A stretch of DNA of 64,000 nucleotides from JBAYOE01 sp050950065 (GTDB lineage: Bacteria > Spirochaetota > Spirochaetia > Sphaerochaetales > Sphaerochaetaceae), in the NCBI GenBank assembly GCA_050950065.1, contig JBMNGX010000001.1, positions 62,001 through 126,000 on the forward strand. Direction: 5' to 3'. Position numbers and translations under genes: made by a program. The notes under the pieces are model-generated. The model searched no databases, was not told where the DNA came from, and saw only the letters and a list, made by a program, of their open reading frames with translations. Shown here in pieces: positions 26,937 to 35,604 of the stretch; the first letter of the stretch is position 1; each line of letters opens with the position of its first letter.

Positions 26937-29438
26937 ATGGCTATAGAAAAAAGTACGTTATCACCGTTAGGGAGAAAGATATTTCTAGATCGTTACGCTT
27001 TAAAAGATGGCAAAAAAGATACTTTAGCAATTGGGGATTTAGTTGTTGCTGTTAGTAACCCACAAACAGGGCAACGAGAAATTGGTAAAGTAACAGAAAT
27101 TAAAGGGGACGATATAAAAGTAGAACTTGAAGATGGTTCATTAGTTGAATCTACTCGTGAGTATGTAGATAAACCAATTGAGACCTCCCCCGATCAAATG
27201 CTTAGTCGTGTTGCAAAAGGAATTGCAAAACAAGAGAAAAAAGAGGTTCGTACAAAGTGGGAAAAAGAGTTTAAGTGGCTTTTAGATGATTGGAAATTTG
27301 TCCCAGGTGGAAGAATATTAACTGGAGCAGGAACTGATCAAAATCTAACCTATTTTAACTGTTACGTTATCCCCTCCCCAAAAGATAGCAGAGGCGGGAT
27401 TATCACCTCCTTAGGGCAAATGACTGAAATTATGTCGCGCGGTGGAGGGGTGGGAATTAACCTTTCATCTCTTAGACCCAAACACGCCTACGTAAAAGGG
27501 GTAAATGGACGCTCTAGTGGTTCTGTTTCATGGGGAGCACTTTTCTCTTTTGTTACTGGTTTGATTGAGCAAGGGGGCTCAAGGCGGGGAGCTTTGATGC
27601 TCATTTTAAATATTTGGCACCCCGACATCTTAGATTTTATCACCTCTAAAAGAGAGATGGATAAAATTGTTAATGCAAACATAAGTGTTGGTATTACCGA
27701 TGACTTTATGGATGCAGTTCGTTCTGATGGGGAGTGGACAACATACTTTCCTGACACTTCAGATCCTGAGTACAACGAAAAGTGGGATGGAGATCTTCAA
27801 AGATGGCAATCAATGGGGAAAAAAGTTATCCCTTATCAAACTCATAAAGCAAAAGATATTTGGAACTCAATAGTTGAGAGTGCTTGGGCCTCTGCTGAAC
27901 CTGGAGTCTTTTTTATCGACCAATACAACAGAATGTCAAACTCTTGGTACTACAGCTCAATTCAGTGTACCAACCCTTGTGGAGAACAAGGACTTCCTCC
28001 TTGGGGAGTTTGTAACTTAGGTTCAATTAACTTATCTCAATTTGTTAAAGACAAAGAGGTGTTGTGGGATGATCTTGGGCGAACAGTGCGCGGCTCAATC
28101 CGCTTTTTAGACAACGTCATTGACGATACCCCCTACTTCTACGATGAGAATAAAGAGCAACAACTATCGGAGCGGAGAGTTGGGCTAGGGACAATGGGTC
28201 TTGCCGATATGTTAATTAAGTTGGAACTTGCCTATGGAAGTGACGACTCACTTAAATTTATCGACAAACTTTATAAATTCATCTCAATTGAAGCTTACAA
28301 AGAGAGTGCCGATTTAGCTGAGGAGAAAGGATCTTTCCCCCTTTTGGATGTAGAGAAGTTTTTACAAAGCGGTTTTATGTTAGAGATGCCTGAAGAGGTA
28401 CGTGAATATATTAGGAAGAAAGGGATTAGAAACGTCACCTTGTTAACTCAAGCTCCTACAGGGACAACTGGAACCATGGTTGGAACAAGTACCGGAATTG
28501 AACCTTACTATTTCTGGGAGTGGGAGCGAGTTGGTAGAATGGGCTCTAACGTTGAAAGAGTTGCTGTTTATGATGAATGGATTAAGGCAAACCCAAATAA
28601 AGAAATTCCCCCATTTTTTGTAACTGCTATGGACTTGGCTCCAGAAGGACACGTAAAAGTTCAAGCTGCAATTCAAAGGTGGGTCGATTCAAGTATCTCT
28701 AAAACAGGTAATACTCCAAACGATTACACTGTAGAACAAACAGGAGATCTGTTTGAACTTCTATACGATTTGAAGTGTAAGGGGGGAACAACCTACCGAG
28801 ATGGATCTCGTGATAGCCAAGTTCTCATTGCCAAAAAGAAAGAAGATGAGAAAAAAGAGGAACCAATCATTGTTGAACAACCAAAGGCACGAGTCCGTTC
28901 AACAGTTCTACACGGAACAACTTATAGAAAGGCAACTCCAATTGGGACTGCTTACATCACAATCAACAGTGATGCCTCTAAAGAGGGGGGCGATCCTTTT
29001 GAGGTCTTTATCAACGTTGCCAAAGTTGGTTCAGATGTCTCTGCTGATGCAGAGGGGTTAGGGCGCTTAATTAGTCTTATTTTAAGGATGCCCTCCCCAT
29101 TAACACCAACTCAAAGGGCCCAAAACGTTATTGCTCAACTTAGAGGTATTGGTAGTGGGCGTCCAATGGGATTTGGTAAGAATCGAGTAATGTCACTTCC
29201 CGATGCAGTTTCTCAAGTTTTAGAAGAGCATTTAGGCATTGAAAACGGAGATCGTGAATACCCAATGCTTCCAGATGAGGAAGATGTCGCAGATGCAACA
29301 AAACAACTCGATTTAGATTTAGGGGGAACAAGCTCCTCTAGCGCTGTTGCTGATATTTGCCCAGTTTGTGGAAACGGAACATTTATGAACATAGAAGGGT
29401 GCAGAAAGTGCTTTTCTTGTGGCTACAGTGAGTGTTAA
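26937..29438 (+). CDS. nrdJ: adenosylcobalamin-dependent (class II) ribonucleotide reductase
   Basis: 833-residue oxygen-independent enzyme making deoxyribonucleotides with a B12-derived radical. Features: an N-terminal segment with a small beta-rich insertion (about residues 28-65), the substrate-site cysteine region (TYFNCYV near 142), GGGVGINLSSLR, NPCGEQ with the catalytic Asn/Cys/Glu set near 345, and LTQAPTGTTGTMVGTSTGIEP. A TSCPD-like domain follows, and the C-terminus carries CPVCG and CRKCFSCGYSEC, the redox/zinc cysteines. With metH this shows dependence on cobalamin. Controlled by paired NrdR boxes (inference). Confidence 0.95.
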   Translation: MAIEKSTLSPLGRKIFLDRYALKDGKKDTLAIGDLVVAVSNPQTGQREIGKVTEIKGDDIKVELEDGSLVESTREYVDKPIETSPDQMLSRVAKGIAKQEKKEVRTKWEKEFKWLLDDWKFVPGGRILTGAGTDQNLTYFNCYVIPSPKDSRGGIITSLGQMTEIMSRGGGVGINLSSLRPKHAYVKGVNGRSSGSVSWGALFSFVTGLIEQGGSRRGALMLILNIWHPDILDFITSKREMDKIVNANISVGITDDFMDAVRSDGEWTTYFPDTSDPEYNEKWDGDLQRWQSMGKKVIPYQTHKAKDIWNSIVESAWASAEPGVFFIDQYNRMSNSWYYSSIQCTNPCGEQGLPPWGVCNLGSINLSQFVKDKEVLWDDLGRTVRGSIRFLDNVIDDTPYFYDENKEQQLSERRVGLGTMGLADMLIKLELAYGSDDSLKFIDKLYKFISIEAYKESADLAEEKGSFPLLDVEKFLQSGFMLEMPEEVREYIRKKGIRNVTLLTQAPTGTTGTMVGTSTGIEPYYFWEWERVGRMGSNVERVAVYDEWIKANPNKEIPPFFVTAMDLAPEGHVKVQAAIQRWVDSSISKTGNTPNDYTVEQTGDLFELLYDLKCKGGTTYRDGSRDSQVLIAKKKEDEKKEEPIIVEQPKARVRSTVLHGTTYRKATPIGTAYITINSDASKEGGDPFEVFINVAKVGSDVSADAEGLGRLISLILRMPSPLTPTQRAQNVIAQLRGIGSGRPMGFGKNRVMSLPDAVSQVLEEHLGIENGDREYPMLPDEEDVADATKQLDLDLGGTSSSSAVADICPVCGNGTFMNIEGCRKCFSCGYSEC

Positions 29439-29464
29439 CTAAAAAAAGTTAACAAAGCAAAAGG

Positions 29465-29493
29465 TTGCAAACACTCGTTGATTAAGGTATAGT
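29465..29493 (+). promoter_or_regulatory. promoter of the PFOR gene
   Basis: TTGCAA (29465-29470), 17 nt, TATAGT (29488-29493), predicted start near 29500. This gives a leader of about 106 nt holding the stem-loop at 29509 and ending in GGAG 8 nt before the ATG. Confidence 0.6.
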
Positions 29494-29508
29494 GAATAAG
29501 GTAATTAA

Positions 29509-29536
29509 TACCCTGTATAGTGCTCTATACAGGGTA
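29509..29536 (+). promoter_or_regulatory. 12-bp perfect inverted repeat in the PFOR leader
   Basis: TACCCTGTATAG (29509-29520) and CTATACAGGGTA (29525-29536) are perfect complements around TGCT. The repeat begins about 10 nt after the predicted transcription start. It has no U tract, so it is not a terminator. It could be a repressor operator downstream of +1 or a very stable 5' mRNA hairpin. Confidence 0.65.
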
Positions 29537-29605
29537 GTGTTATGCGCAAATAGTTGTAGTTTTTAACAGAACTGCAGGTAAATACAATTTCAATGGAGTG
29601 TCAAT

Positions 29606-32600
29606 ATGGGTAACAAGAAAATGGTTACTATCGACGGGAATACCGCGGCCGCTCACGTGGCGTATGCCTTTAGTGACGTCGCAGCTATCTATCCCATCAC
29701 CCCCTCTTCTCCCATGGGAGAATATGCCGATTCTTGGGCAAGTGTAGGAAGAAAAAACCTAGAAGGAGAGCGTGTCGACATAATGGAGATGCAATCGGAA
29801 GCTGGTGCTGCCGGTGCTGTTCATGGCTCTTTAGTTGCAGGTGCTTTAACAACGACCTTTACTGCTAGTCAGGGTCTTCTTTTAATGATTCCTAACATGC
29901 ACAAAATCGCAGGAGAGATGCTTCCAACTGTATTCCACGTTTCAGCTCGTTCTTTAGCAGCTCAATCGTTATCCATTTTTGGGGACCACTCAGACGTAAT
30001 GAGTTGTCGTAATACAGGTTTTGCAATGACTGCTGCAGCAAGTATCCAAGAAACAATGGACTTGGCCCTTGTTGCCCACCTTGCAACATTAAAGTCTCAA
30101 GTACCTTTCCTCTCATTCTTTGACGGTTTTAGAACAAGTCATGAGATTCAAAAGGTTGAAGAAATCACCTATGACGAGATGCAAAGCTTAGTTGAGCCTG
30201 AGTATATTGAACAGTTCCGCTCTCGCGCTCAAAGACCTGAAAAGCCAATGCTTAAAGTTGCAGCTCAAAATGAAGACGTCTACTTCCAAGGAAGAGAGAC
30301 AGTTAACAAATACTACGATGCAACTCCCTCTATTGTTCAAGAGTACATGGACAAAGTTGCAAAGATTACTGGTCGTCAGTACCACCTATTTGATTATGTA
30401 GGGGCAGCTGATGCAGATAGAGTTGTCATTGCAATGGGTAGTGCTCTCGATACATTTGAGTGGGTAAGTGATTACCTAAATAAGAATGGGGAGAAAGTTG
30501 GGGTTCTTAAAGTTCGCCTCTATCGCCCATTTAGTGCAAAAGACTTTGTTGCGGCTATTCCAGAGTCTGTTAAAAAGATTGCAGTTATGGATCGCACTAA
30601 AGAGCCAGGTTCTATTGGCGAGCCATTATACTTAGACGTTGTTACCGCTTTAGCCCAAATGGGAAGAACAGGCATCTCTGTTATTGGTGGTCGCTACGGA
30701 TTGTCAAGTAAAGACTTTACACCAACACATGCTAAAGCAGTTTTTGATCACCTCAACGAAGGTGCTTGGCACAACTTCACAGTTGGAATCAACGACGACG
30801 TAACAAAGCTCTCCATTCCTTTGAAAGAGAACTTAGACGTTACACCCAAAGATGCAGTTTCTTGTATGTTCTGGGGACTTGGTTCTGATGGAACAGTTGG
30901 AGCTAACAAAGACTCAATTAAAATTATTGGTGAGAACACCGAGATGAATGCTCAAGCATACTTCTCATACGACTCTAAAAAATCTGGTGGTATTACAATC
31001 AGTCACCTTAGATTTGGAAAGAGCTCAGTTAATATGCCATGGCTAATTGACAACGCCGACTTTGTTGCATGTCACAACCCTGCTTACATTGGGCGTTATG
31101 ACATGTTAAAACCCCTTAAAAAAGGTGGAGTATTCTTACTTAACTCTCAAATCCCCTCTGAAGAGGTATTTGAGCACCTAACAGCACAAGAGCAACAACA
31201 AATTATCGACAAAAAGATTAGGTTCTACAACATCGATGCTTTGAAGATTGCTGAAGAGGTTGGCTTAGGGACAAGAATTAACACAGTCATGCAAGCAGCC
31301 TTCTTTAAGATTTCAGGGATTTTCCCTGAAGAAGAGGCTATTGCTCTAATTAAGAGTGCTATTAAAGATACCTTTGGGACCAAAGGTGAAGATATTGTTA
31401 ATATGAACTGGGCCGCTGTTGATGGGGCATCTGATGCTCTTCAAGAGGTTAAGATTCCTTCTGCTGTTGGTGCATCTTATGTTCCTAAAAAACTTATTCC
31501 TGAAAATGCAGATGCTTTTGCTAAAGATGTTATTGAGCCAATCATGCACCTAAAAGGAAACGATATTCCAGTTTCAAAGATGTCATTTGATGGAAGCCTT
31601 CCAACTAATACAGCTAAATTAGAAAAGAGGGGAGTTGCCCCATTTGTTCCTCACTGGCTAAATGAGCACTGTATCCAGTGTAACCAGTGTGTACAATCTT
31701 GTCCTCACGCTGCTATTAGGGCAAAACAAATTGATCCAAAAGATTTAGAAAATGCTCCAGAGAGCTTCAAAACTCTAAAATCTAATACTAAAAATGATCG
31801 CGACTTAAGATTTAAGATCCAAGTTTATCCTGAAGATTGTCAAGGATGTGGTGTTTGTATTGAAACCTGTCCTACAAAAGAAAAATCTCTTAAGTTTAGC
31901 CCAATTCAAGTTGAGCGCGATGCTGGTGAAACTATCAACGCTGAATTCTTTGAAGAGCTCGAAGATGATGTCATTGATGGAGTTTCAATTAACACCATTA
32001 AAGGAATGCAATTCAGAAAGCCCCTATTTGAGTTCTCGGGTGCTTGTGCAGGGTGTGGAGAGACCCCCTACATTAAGCTTGTAACTCAAATTAGTGGAGA
32101 TCGAATGATTGCTGCTAACGCAACAGGGTGTTCTTCAATTTATGGTGGTACATTCCCAACAACTCCATACGCAAAACGTAGTGATGGAAGAGGTCCCGCT
32201 TGGGGTAACAGCCTCTTTGAGGACAACGCAGAGTATGGTTTAGGAATGAGATTAGCAGTTGATTCTAATAGAAGACAACTTAGAAGTGCCATCGACAGAG
32301 TTTTAAAAGCTGGTACAACTGATGCTCTTGCAGCAGCTTTAGCTAAGAACATCGAATTGTGGGATGATCAAACTGATGCTTCAATCGTAGCTCAAAATGA
32401 GACCCAAGCTCTATTGGATGAAGCTGTTAAAGCAGCCAAAAGTGCTGAGACCAAAGCAGCTTTAAGAAAAGTTGTTGAACTTAAAGATTATTTAAGTGAA
32501 AAGACAGTTTGGATTATTGGTGGAGATGGTTGGGCATACGACATCGGATTTGGTGGACTTGACCACGTAGTCGCCTCTGGAAAGAACGTTAACATCTTAG

Positions 32601-33142
32601 TCTTAGATACAGAGGTTTACTCCAACACTGGTGGGCAAGCTTCTAAATCAACCCCAATTGCAGCTGTTGCAAAATTTGCAACTGCTGGAATGCAAAACAG
32701 TAAAAAGAACATGGCTTTCATGATGATGAGCTATCAGAACGTTTACGTTGCATCAATCGCAATGGGTGCTAACCGCCTCCAAACACAAAAAGCACTTCAA
32801 GAAGCAGTTGCATTTGATGGACCTTCAATCGTATTCGCTTATGCACCATGTATTAACCACGGTATCAATATGATGAAGAGCCAAGTAACAATGAAGAATG
32901 CTGTCGATTCTGGCTACTGGCCACTATTTAGATATAACCCCTCCTTAGAGGAAGGTAAGCGCTTCAGCTGGGACGTAAGAACCGTTAGTGGTGATTACCA
33001 AGAGTTTATTAAAGGGGAGAGAAGGTACTCTTCACTTTACAAAACCAACCCATCTCAAGCAGATGAGCTCTTTGAAAGGGCAGAAGCCGATGCTAAACAG
33101 AGGATGAAATTCTACCAAGATGTTGGCGAAGTAATGAACTAA
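29606..33142 (+). CDS. nifJ: pyruvate:ferredoxin (flavodoxin) oxidoreductase, single-chain
   Basis: 1178-residue oxygen-sensitive enzyme oxidising pyruvate to acetyl-CoA and CO2 with ferredoxin or flavodoxin as acceptor, the hub of clostridial-type fermentation. Domain order as in the homodimeric family: pyruvate-binding N-terminus (YPITPSSPMGE), core and gamma domains (about 250-640), a bacterial ferredoxin insert with two [4Fe-4S] motifs (CIQCNQCVQSCP, CQGCGVCIETCP, about 690-760), and the TPP domain with the CAGCGETPY cluster and GDGWAYDIGFGGLDH. Single gene with its own promoter, leader hairpin and terminator; probably highly expressed. Confidence 0.97.
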   Translation: MGNKKMVTIDGNTAAAHVAYAFSDVAAIYPITPSSPMGEYADSWASVGRKNLEGERVDIMEMQSEAGAAGAVHGSLVAGALTTTFTASQGLLLMIPNMHKIAGEMLPTVFHVSARSLAAQSLSIFGDHSDVMSCRNTGFAMTAAASIQETMDLALVAHLATLKSQVPFLSFFDGFRTSHEIQKVEEITYDEMQSLVEPEYIEQFRSRAQRPEKPMLKVAAQNEDVYFQGRETVNKYYDATPSIVQEYMDKVAKITGRQYHLFDYVGAADADRVVIAMGSALDTFEWVSDYLNKNGEKVGVLKVRLYRPFSAKDFVAAIPESVKKIAVMDRTKEPGSIGEPLYLDVVTALAQMGRTGISVIGGRYGLSSKDFTPTHAKAVFDHLNEGAWHNFTVGINDDVTKLSIPLKENLDVTPKDAVSCMFWGLGSDGTVGANKDSIKIIGENTEMNAQAYFSYDSKKSGGITISHLRFGKSSVNMPWLIDNADFVACHNPAYIGRYDMLKPLKKGGVFLLNSQIPSEEVFEHLTAQEQQQIIDKKIRFYNIDALKIAEEVGLGTRINTVMQAAFFKISGIFPEEEAIALIKSAIKDTFGTKGEDIVNMNWAAVDGASDALQEVKIPSAVGASYVPKKLIPENADAFAKDVIEPIMHLKGNDIPVSKMSFDGSLPTNTAKLEKRGVAPFVPHWLNEHCIQCNQCVQSCPHAAIRAKQIDPKDLENAPESFKTLKSNTKNDRDLRFKIQVYPEDCQGCGVCIETCPTKEKSLKFSPIQVERDAGETINAEFFEELEDDVIDGVSINTIKGMQFRKPLFEFSGACAGCGETPYIKLVTQISGDRMIAANATGCSSIYGGTFPTTPYAKRSDGRGPAWGNSLFEDNAEYGLGMRLAVDSNRRQLRSAIDRVLKAGTTDALAAALAKNIELWDDQTDASIVAQNETQALLDEAVKAAKSAETKAALRKVVELKDYLSEKTVWIIGGDGWAYDIGFGGLDHVVASGKNVNILVLDTEVYSNTGGQASKSTPIAAVAKFATAGMQNSKKNMAFMMMSYQNVYVASIAMGANRLQTQKALQEAVAFDGPSIVFAYAPCINHGINMMKSQVTMKNAVDSGYWPLFRYNPSLEEGKRFSWDVRTVSGDYQEFIKGERRYSSLYKTNPSQADELFERAEADAKQRMKFYQDVGEVMN

Positions 33143-33148
33143 AAAGTG

Positions 33149-33173
33149 AGGACCACCGCAAGGTGGTCCTTTT
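33149..33173 (+). terminator. terminator of the PFOR gene, usable from both sides
   Basis: AGGACCACC (33149-33157), GNRA-type tetraloop GCAA, GGTGGTCCT (33162-33170), then TTT. On the minus strand the stem is followed by a T-rich stretch (from the A run at 33141-33145), but it lies downstream of the nitroreductase stop at 33176, so it can also end that transcript. Confidence 0.8.
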
Positions 33174-33175
33174 AA

Positions 33176-33964
33176 TTACTCAAGATCTATCCAATCTTTA
33201 ATCAGCTCTTTAGAAGAGCGATTCATCTCCTCCATAAACTCACTAATATGTTTTCTGAAGTAGAAGTAATCACTAATAGTTCCCTGATTTTCAAAAGGGA
33301 GCCTTTTTTGTCTTCTCAATTTCTCTTCTTGTTTTCCATAAGCAACCTCTAACTCTTTAAGACCAAAATCAAAGTAACGATCTTCCATAAAAACAGATTC
33401 ACTAGGGGGGCGAATAGATTTTTCTAAAAGGGGAGCAGTCGATTTGGGGTACCCATAAACTACTAGTGTTGCCACAGAGACATACTTAGGAAGTTCAAAA
33501 AGCTCTTTTACCTTCTCATACTCCTCTAAGATATCACCAATGTAACAAGAGCCAATACCTAAAGCTTCAGCAGCGACAACGCTACTTTGAGCTGCTATTA
33601 TGGCATCGCTGTTTGCTAATAATAGATCTCCAGCTCCAAGATTTCTAAATTCAATTCCCTCTTTTAAGCCCTTTTCAATTGATCCACTTAGTTTGTAATA
33701 GTTTGCCCACTTGCGAGCATCACTTACAAAAAGCCAAACTAAAGGAGCTTTTGCAATAAAGCTTTGATCGTCACAATATTCAGCGAGCAACTCTTTTTTC
33801 TTTTGATCTTTAACTTCGATGACTGAGTATAAGAGCATGTTCCCTGCAGTTGGAGCTCTTAAGGTAGCCTCTTTTAAGATTTTTAAGTGCTCTTTAGATA
33901 TTGGTTGATCTTTAAAAGAGCGGTGAGTTCTTCTGTTTAATAGTAGTTCAATAGTTGAATCCAT
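33176..33964 (-). CDS. nitroreductase family oxidoreductase (NfsA/FRP-like)
   Basis: 262-residue FMN-dependent NAD(P)H oxidoreductase. The RRTHRSF motif near residue 10 binds FMN phosphate, followed by LRAPTAGNM, and the ALGIGSCYIGDI block in the middle is typical of the nitroreductase fold. Substrate unknown; roles in flavin or quinone reduction and xenobiotic reduction are possible. The start at 33964 (MDSTIELL) is chosen because GGAGA precedes it at 8 nt; an upstream in-frame codon has no ribosome site and extends into the divergent promoter of the MFS gene. Confidence 0.85.
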   Translation of the reverse strand: MDSTIELLLNRRTHRSFKDQPISKEHLKILKEATLRAPTAGNMLLYSVIEVKDQKKKELLAEYCDDQSFIAKAPLVWLFVSDARKWANYYKLSGSIEKGLKEGIEFRNLGAGDLLLANSDAIIAAQSSVVAAEALGIGSCYIGDILEEYEKVKELFELPKYVSVATLVVYGYPKSTAPLLEKSIRPPSESVFMEDRYFDFGLKELEVAYGKQEEKLRRQKRLPFENQGTISDYFYFRKHISEFMEEMNRSSKELIKDWIDLE

Positions 33965-33988
33965 TTTAATCTCCAAATTTAATATTCG

Positions 33989-34007
33989 TGGTATACTATG
34001 ATACGTT
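33989..34007 (+). promoter_or_regulatory. extended -10 promoter of the MFS gene, probably leaderless
   Basis: TGG followed by TATACT (33992-33997) forms an extended -10; no good -35 is seen. Ten nt separate it from the ATG at 34008, and there is no Shine-Dalgarno sequence, so a leader of only about 4 nt is predicted. Confidence 0.45.
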
Positions 34008-35318
34008 ATGAGAGGCATTCGAGTATATAGATATAGATGGGTTGTTTTAGCAGCACTAATGGCTGTTGTGATGGCATCTGAAATGCAATGGCTAGCATTG
34101 GCCCCAATTTCACGTGTTGTTGCCTCCTATTACAATCTCAACACTACATCAAACTCATTTGTAGGTCCCGACTTATTGACTTTAATTCACCTTGTTGCCT
34201 TTGTGGTAGTGTCGATACCAATTTCTTGGGTAGTGACTAAGGTGAGTTTAAAGTGGACACTCCGTTACAGTGCCATAGCTTTAGCATTCTTTAGCTTTTT
34301 AAAAGGCTTTGGAGCGCACTCTTTTTGGATAATAGTTTTTGCCCAAGTTGGGTTGTCTATCTCATACAGTGCAATAATGAACAACGTAACGTTGGTAGTA
34401 TCGCGCTGGTTTCCCCTTAGAGAGAGGGGTTTTGCAACTGGTTTAGTCTCTTTAAGTCAATATTTAGGTTTAGCTTTAGTTTTAATTATAGCACCACTAT
34501 CTGTAGTAACTGATCCTAATAGTCCCTCTTATGGACAAGGGATAGAGAGTTTATTGTTGTGGTTGGGGATATTTAACGGAGTTGCCTCAATTATTGTTCT
34601 TTTCTTCTTTAAAGAGAAACCTTTAACACCCCCTTCTAAAGAGCCATTTAAACTACAAAGCTATGTGGTCTCCTTTAACCTTCTTTTAAGGAAAAAGCAC
34701 ATGGGAGGCTTTATAGGAGTTTTCTCTTTGGTGTGGGCTTTGTACAACATCTTTATAATTAAAATTGATACTTTAAGTGCCTTCATTGGGATAGAGACCT
34801 CTGCAGGTGTTTTAGGAATAGTCTTTTTAATTGGAGGTGCCTTAGGTTCGCTATTAATTCCTTTAGCCTCCGATTATTTTAAAAAAAGAAAACTGTTTTT
34901 TGTGATTTGTATGTTGGGAATTTTTGGAGGAGTACTACTATTTGCTTTCATCCCACTTATTATTGTTAGTAGATACAACCACATATTGTTAGCCCACTTA
35001 GGCTTGTTTATCTTGGGCTTTTTCTTTCAAAGTGCAATTCCACTAGGGTTCCAATACGCCTCAGAGTTAAGCTCTCCTGTTCAAGAGTCCTCTTCACACG
35101 GAGTTTTGTTAATGGGTGGACACCTTTTAGCGATCCCATTTTTGATGTACATCAACTACATGGGGGGAGCTTATGTTGAGCACCTTTTAATATTGTCTGT
35201 TGGATTGTTGTTTGCTTCGCTGTTAGGAGTATTGTTTATTAAAGAGTCCCCAATAATTATAACTGAGGAGCAGCGATTGCAAGATGCAATCGCTCGTGAA
35301 TCAATCAGATTGAATTAA
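34008..35318 (+). CDS. major facilitator superfamily transporter
   Basis: 436-residue membrane protein with about twelve hydrophobic segments. The N-terminus (YRWVVLAALM...EMQWLALAPI) and the cytoplasmic RWFPLRERGFATG loop after the fourth segment are typical of MFS carriers of the FLVCR/organic-anion type. Substrate unknown. It is divergent from the nitroreductase gene. The downstream hairpin at 35330 has its U tract on the opposite strand, so termination of this gene is unclear. Confidence 0.85.
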   Translation: MRGIRVYRYRWVVLAALMAVVMASEMQWLALAPISRVVASYYNLNTTSNSFVGPDLLTLIHLVAFVVVSIPISWVVTKVSLKWTLRYSAIALAFFSFLKGFGAHSFWIIVFAQVGLSISYSAIMNNVTLVVSRWFPLRERGFATGLVSLSQYLGLALVLIIAPLSVVTDPNSPSYGQGIESLLLWLGIFNGVASIIVLFFFKEKPLTPPSKEPFKLQSYVVSFNLLLRKKHMGGFIGVFSLVWALYNIFIIKIDTLSAFIGIETSAGVLGIVFLIGGALGSLLIPLASDYFKKRKLFFVICMLGIFGGVLLFAFIPLIIVSRYNHILLAHLGLFILGFFFQSAIPLGFQYASELSSPVQESSSHGVLLMGGHLLAIPFLMYINYMGGAYVEHLLILSVGLLFASLLGVLFIKESPIIITEEQRLQDAIARESIRLN

Positions 35319-35321
35319 GAA

Positions 35322-35347
35322 TAAAAAAAGGCCGAAAAGATTCGGCC
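35322..35347 (-). terminator. Rho-independent terminator of the rubredoxin gene
   Basis: GGCCGAA (35330-35336), AAGA loop, TTCGGCC (35341-35347). On the minus strand the stem is followed by a run of seven T (complement of 35323-35329), a strong terminator for rubredoxin. Confidence 0.8.
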
Positions 35348-35367
35348 CCGTTTAGTGTGTGAGTGAG

Positions 35368-35529
35368 TTACTCCTCAACTGAGAAGTCTGATTGTGCTGC
35401 GCCACAAAGTGGGCAAACCCAATCTTCTGGTAAATCTTCAAATGCTGTTCCTGGTTGAACGCCATTATCGGGATCGCCTTCTGCTGGGTCGTAAATGTAC
35501 CCACATAAATCACATACGTACCTTTTCAT
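35368..35529 (-). CDS. rubredoxin
   Basis: 53-residue iron electron carrier with the four ligands as C-x2-C pairs (Cys6/Cys9 and Cys39/Cys42: YVCDLCGYIYDP and WVCPLCGA). Such proteins donate electrons to oxygen- or superoxide-detoxifying enzymes in anaerobes. The start at 35529 is set by GGAGGAA about 6 nt upstream and by the family N-terminus MKRYVC. Single gene with terminator; a 12-nt motif shared with the WYL regulator promoter lies 52-63 bp upstream. Confidence 0.96.
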   Translation of the reverse strand: MKRYVCDLCGYIYDPAEGDPDNGVQPGTAFEDLPEDWVCPLCGAAQSDFSVEE

Positions 35530-35580
35530 TCTCTTCCTCCATATGGAATCTTGGTACTCTAGGATATCGTGGTATAAAGT

Positions 35581-35592
35581 AAAATGCAACAA
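35581..35592. promoter_or_regulatory. AAAATGCAACAA motif upstream of rubredoxin, shared with the WYL regulator promoter
   Basis: The same 12 bases occur at 36605-36616, inside the inverted repeat of the WYL gene's promoter. Here the motif (TTGTTGCATTTT on the minus strand) overlaps a possible -35 (TTGCAT) of rubredoxin and suggests common control. Confidence 0.4.
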
Positions 35593-35604
35593 AAAACAGT
35601 CAAA

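Noticed and set aside
29509..29536. Terminator of nrdJ
   Set aside because: The repeat follows a good promoter and has no T tract, so it belongs to the PFOR leader.
35530..35592. Extended rubredoxin start
   Set aside because: The extra 21 residues lie over the promoter region; the ribosome site and family N-terminus support 35529.
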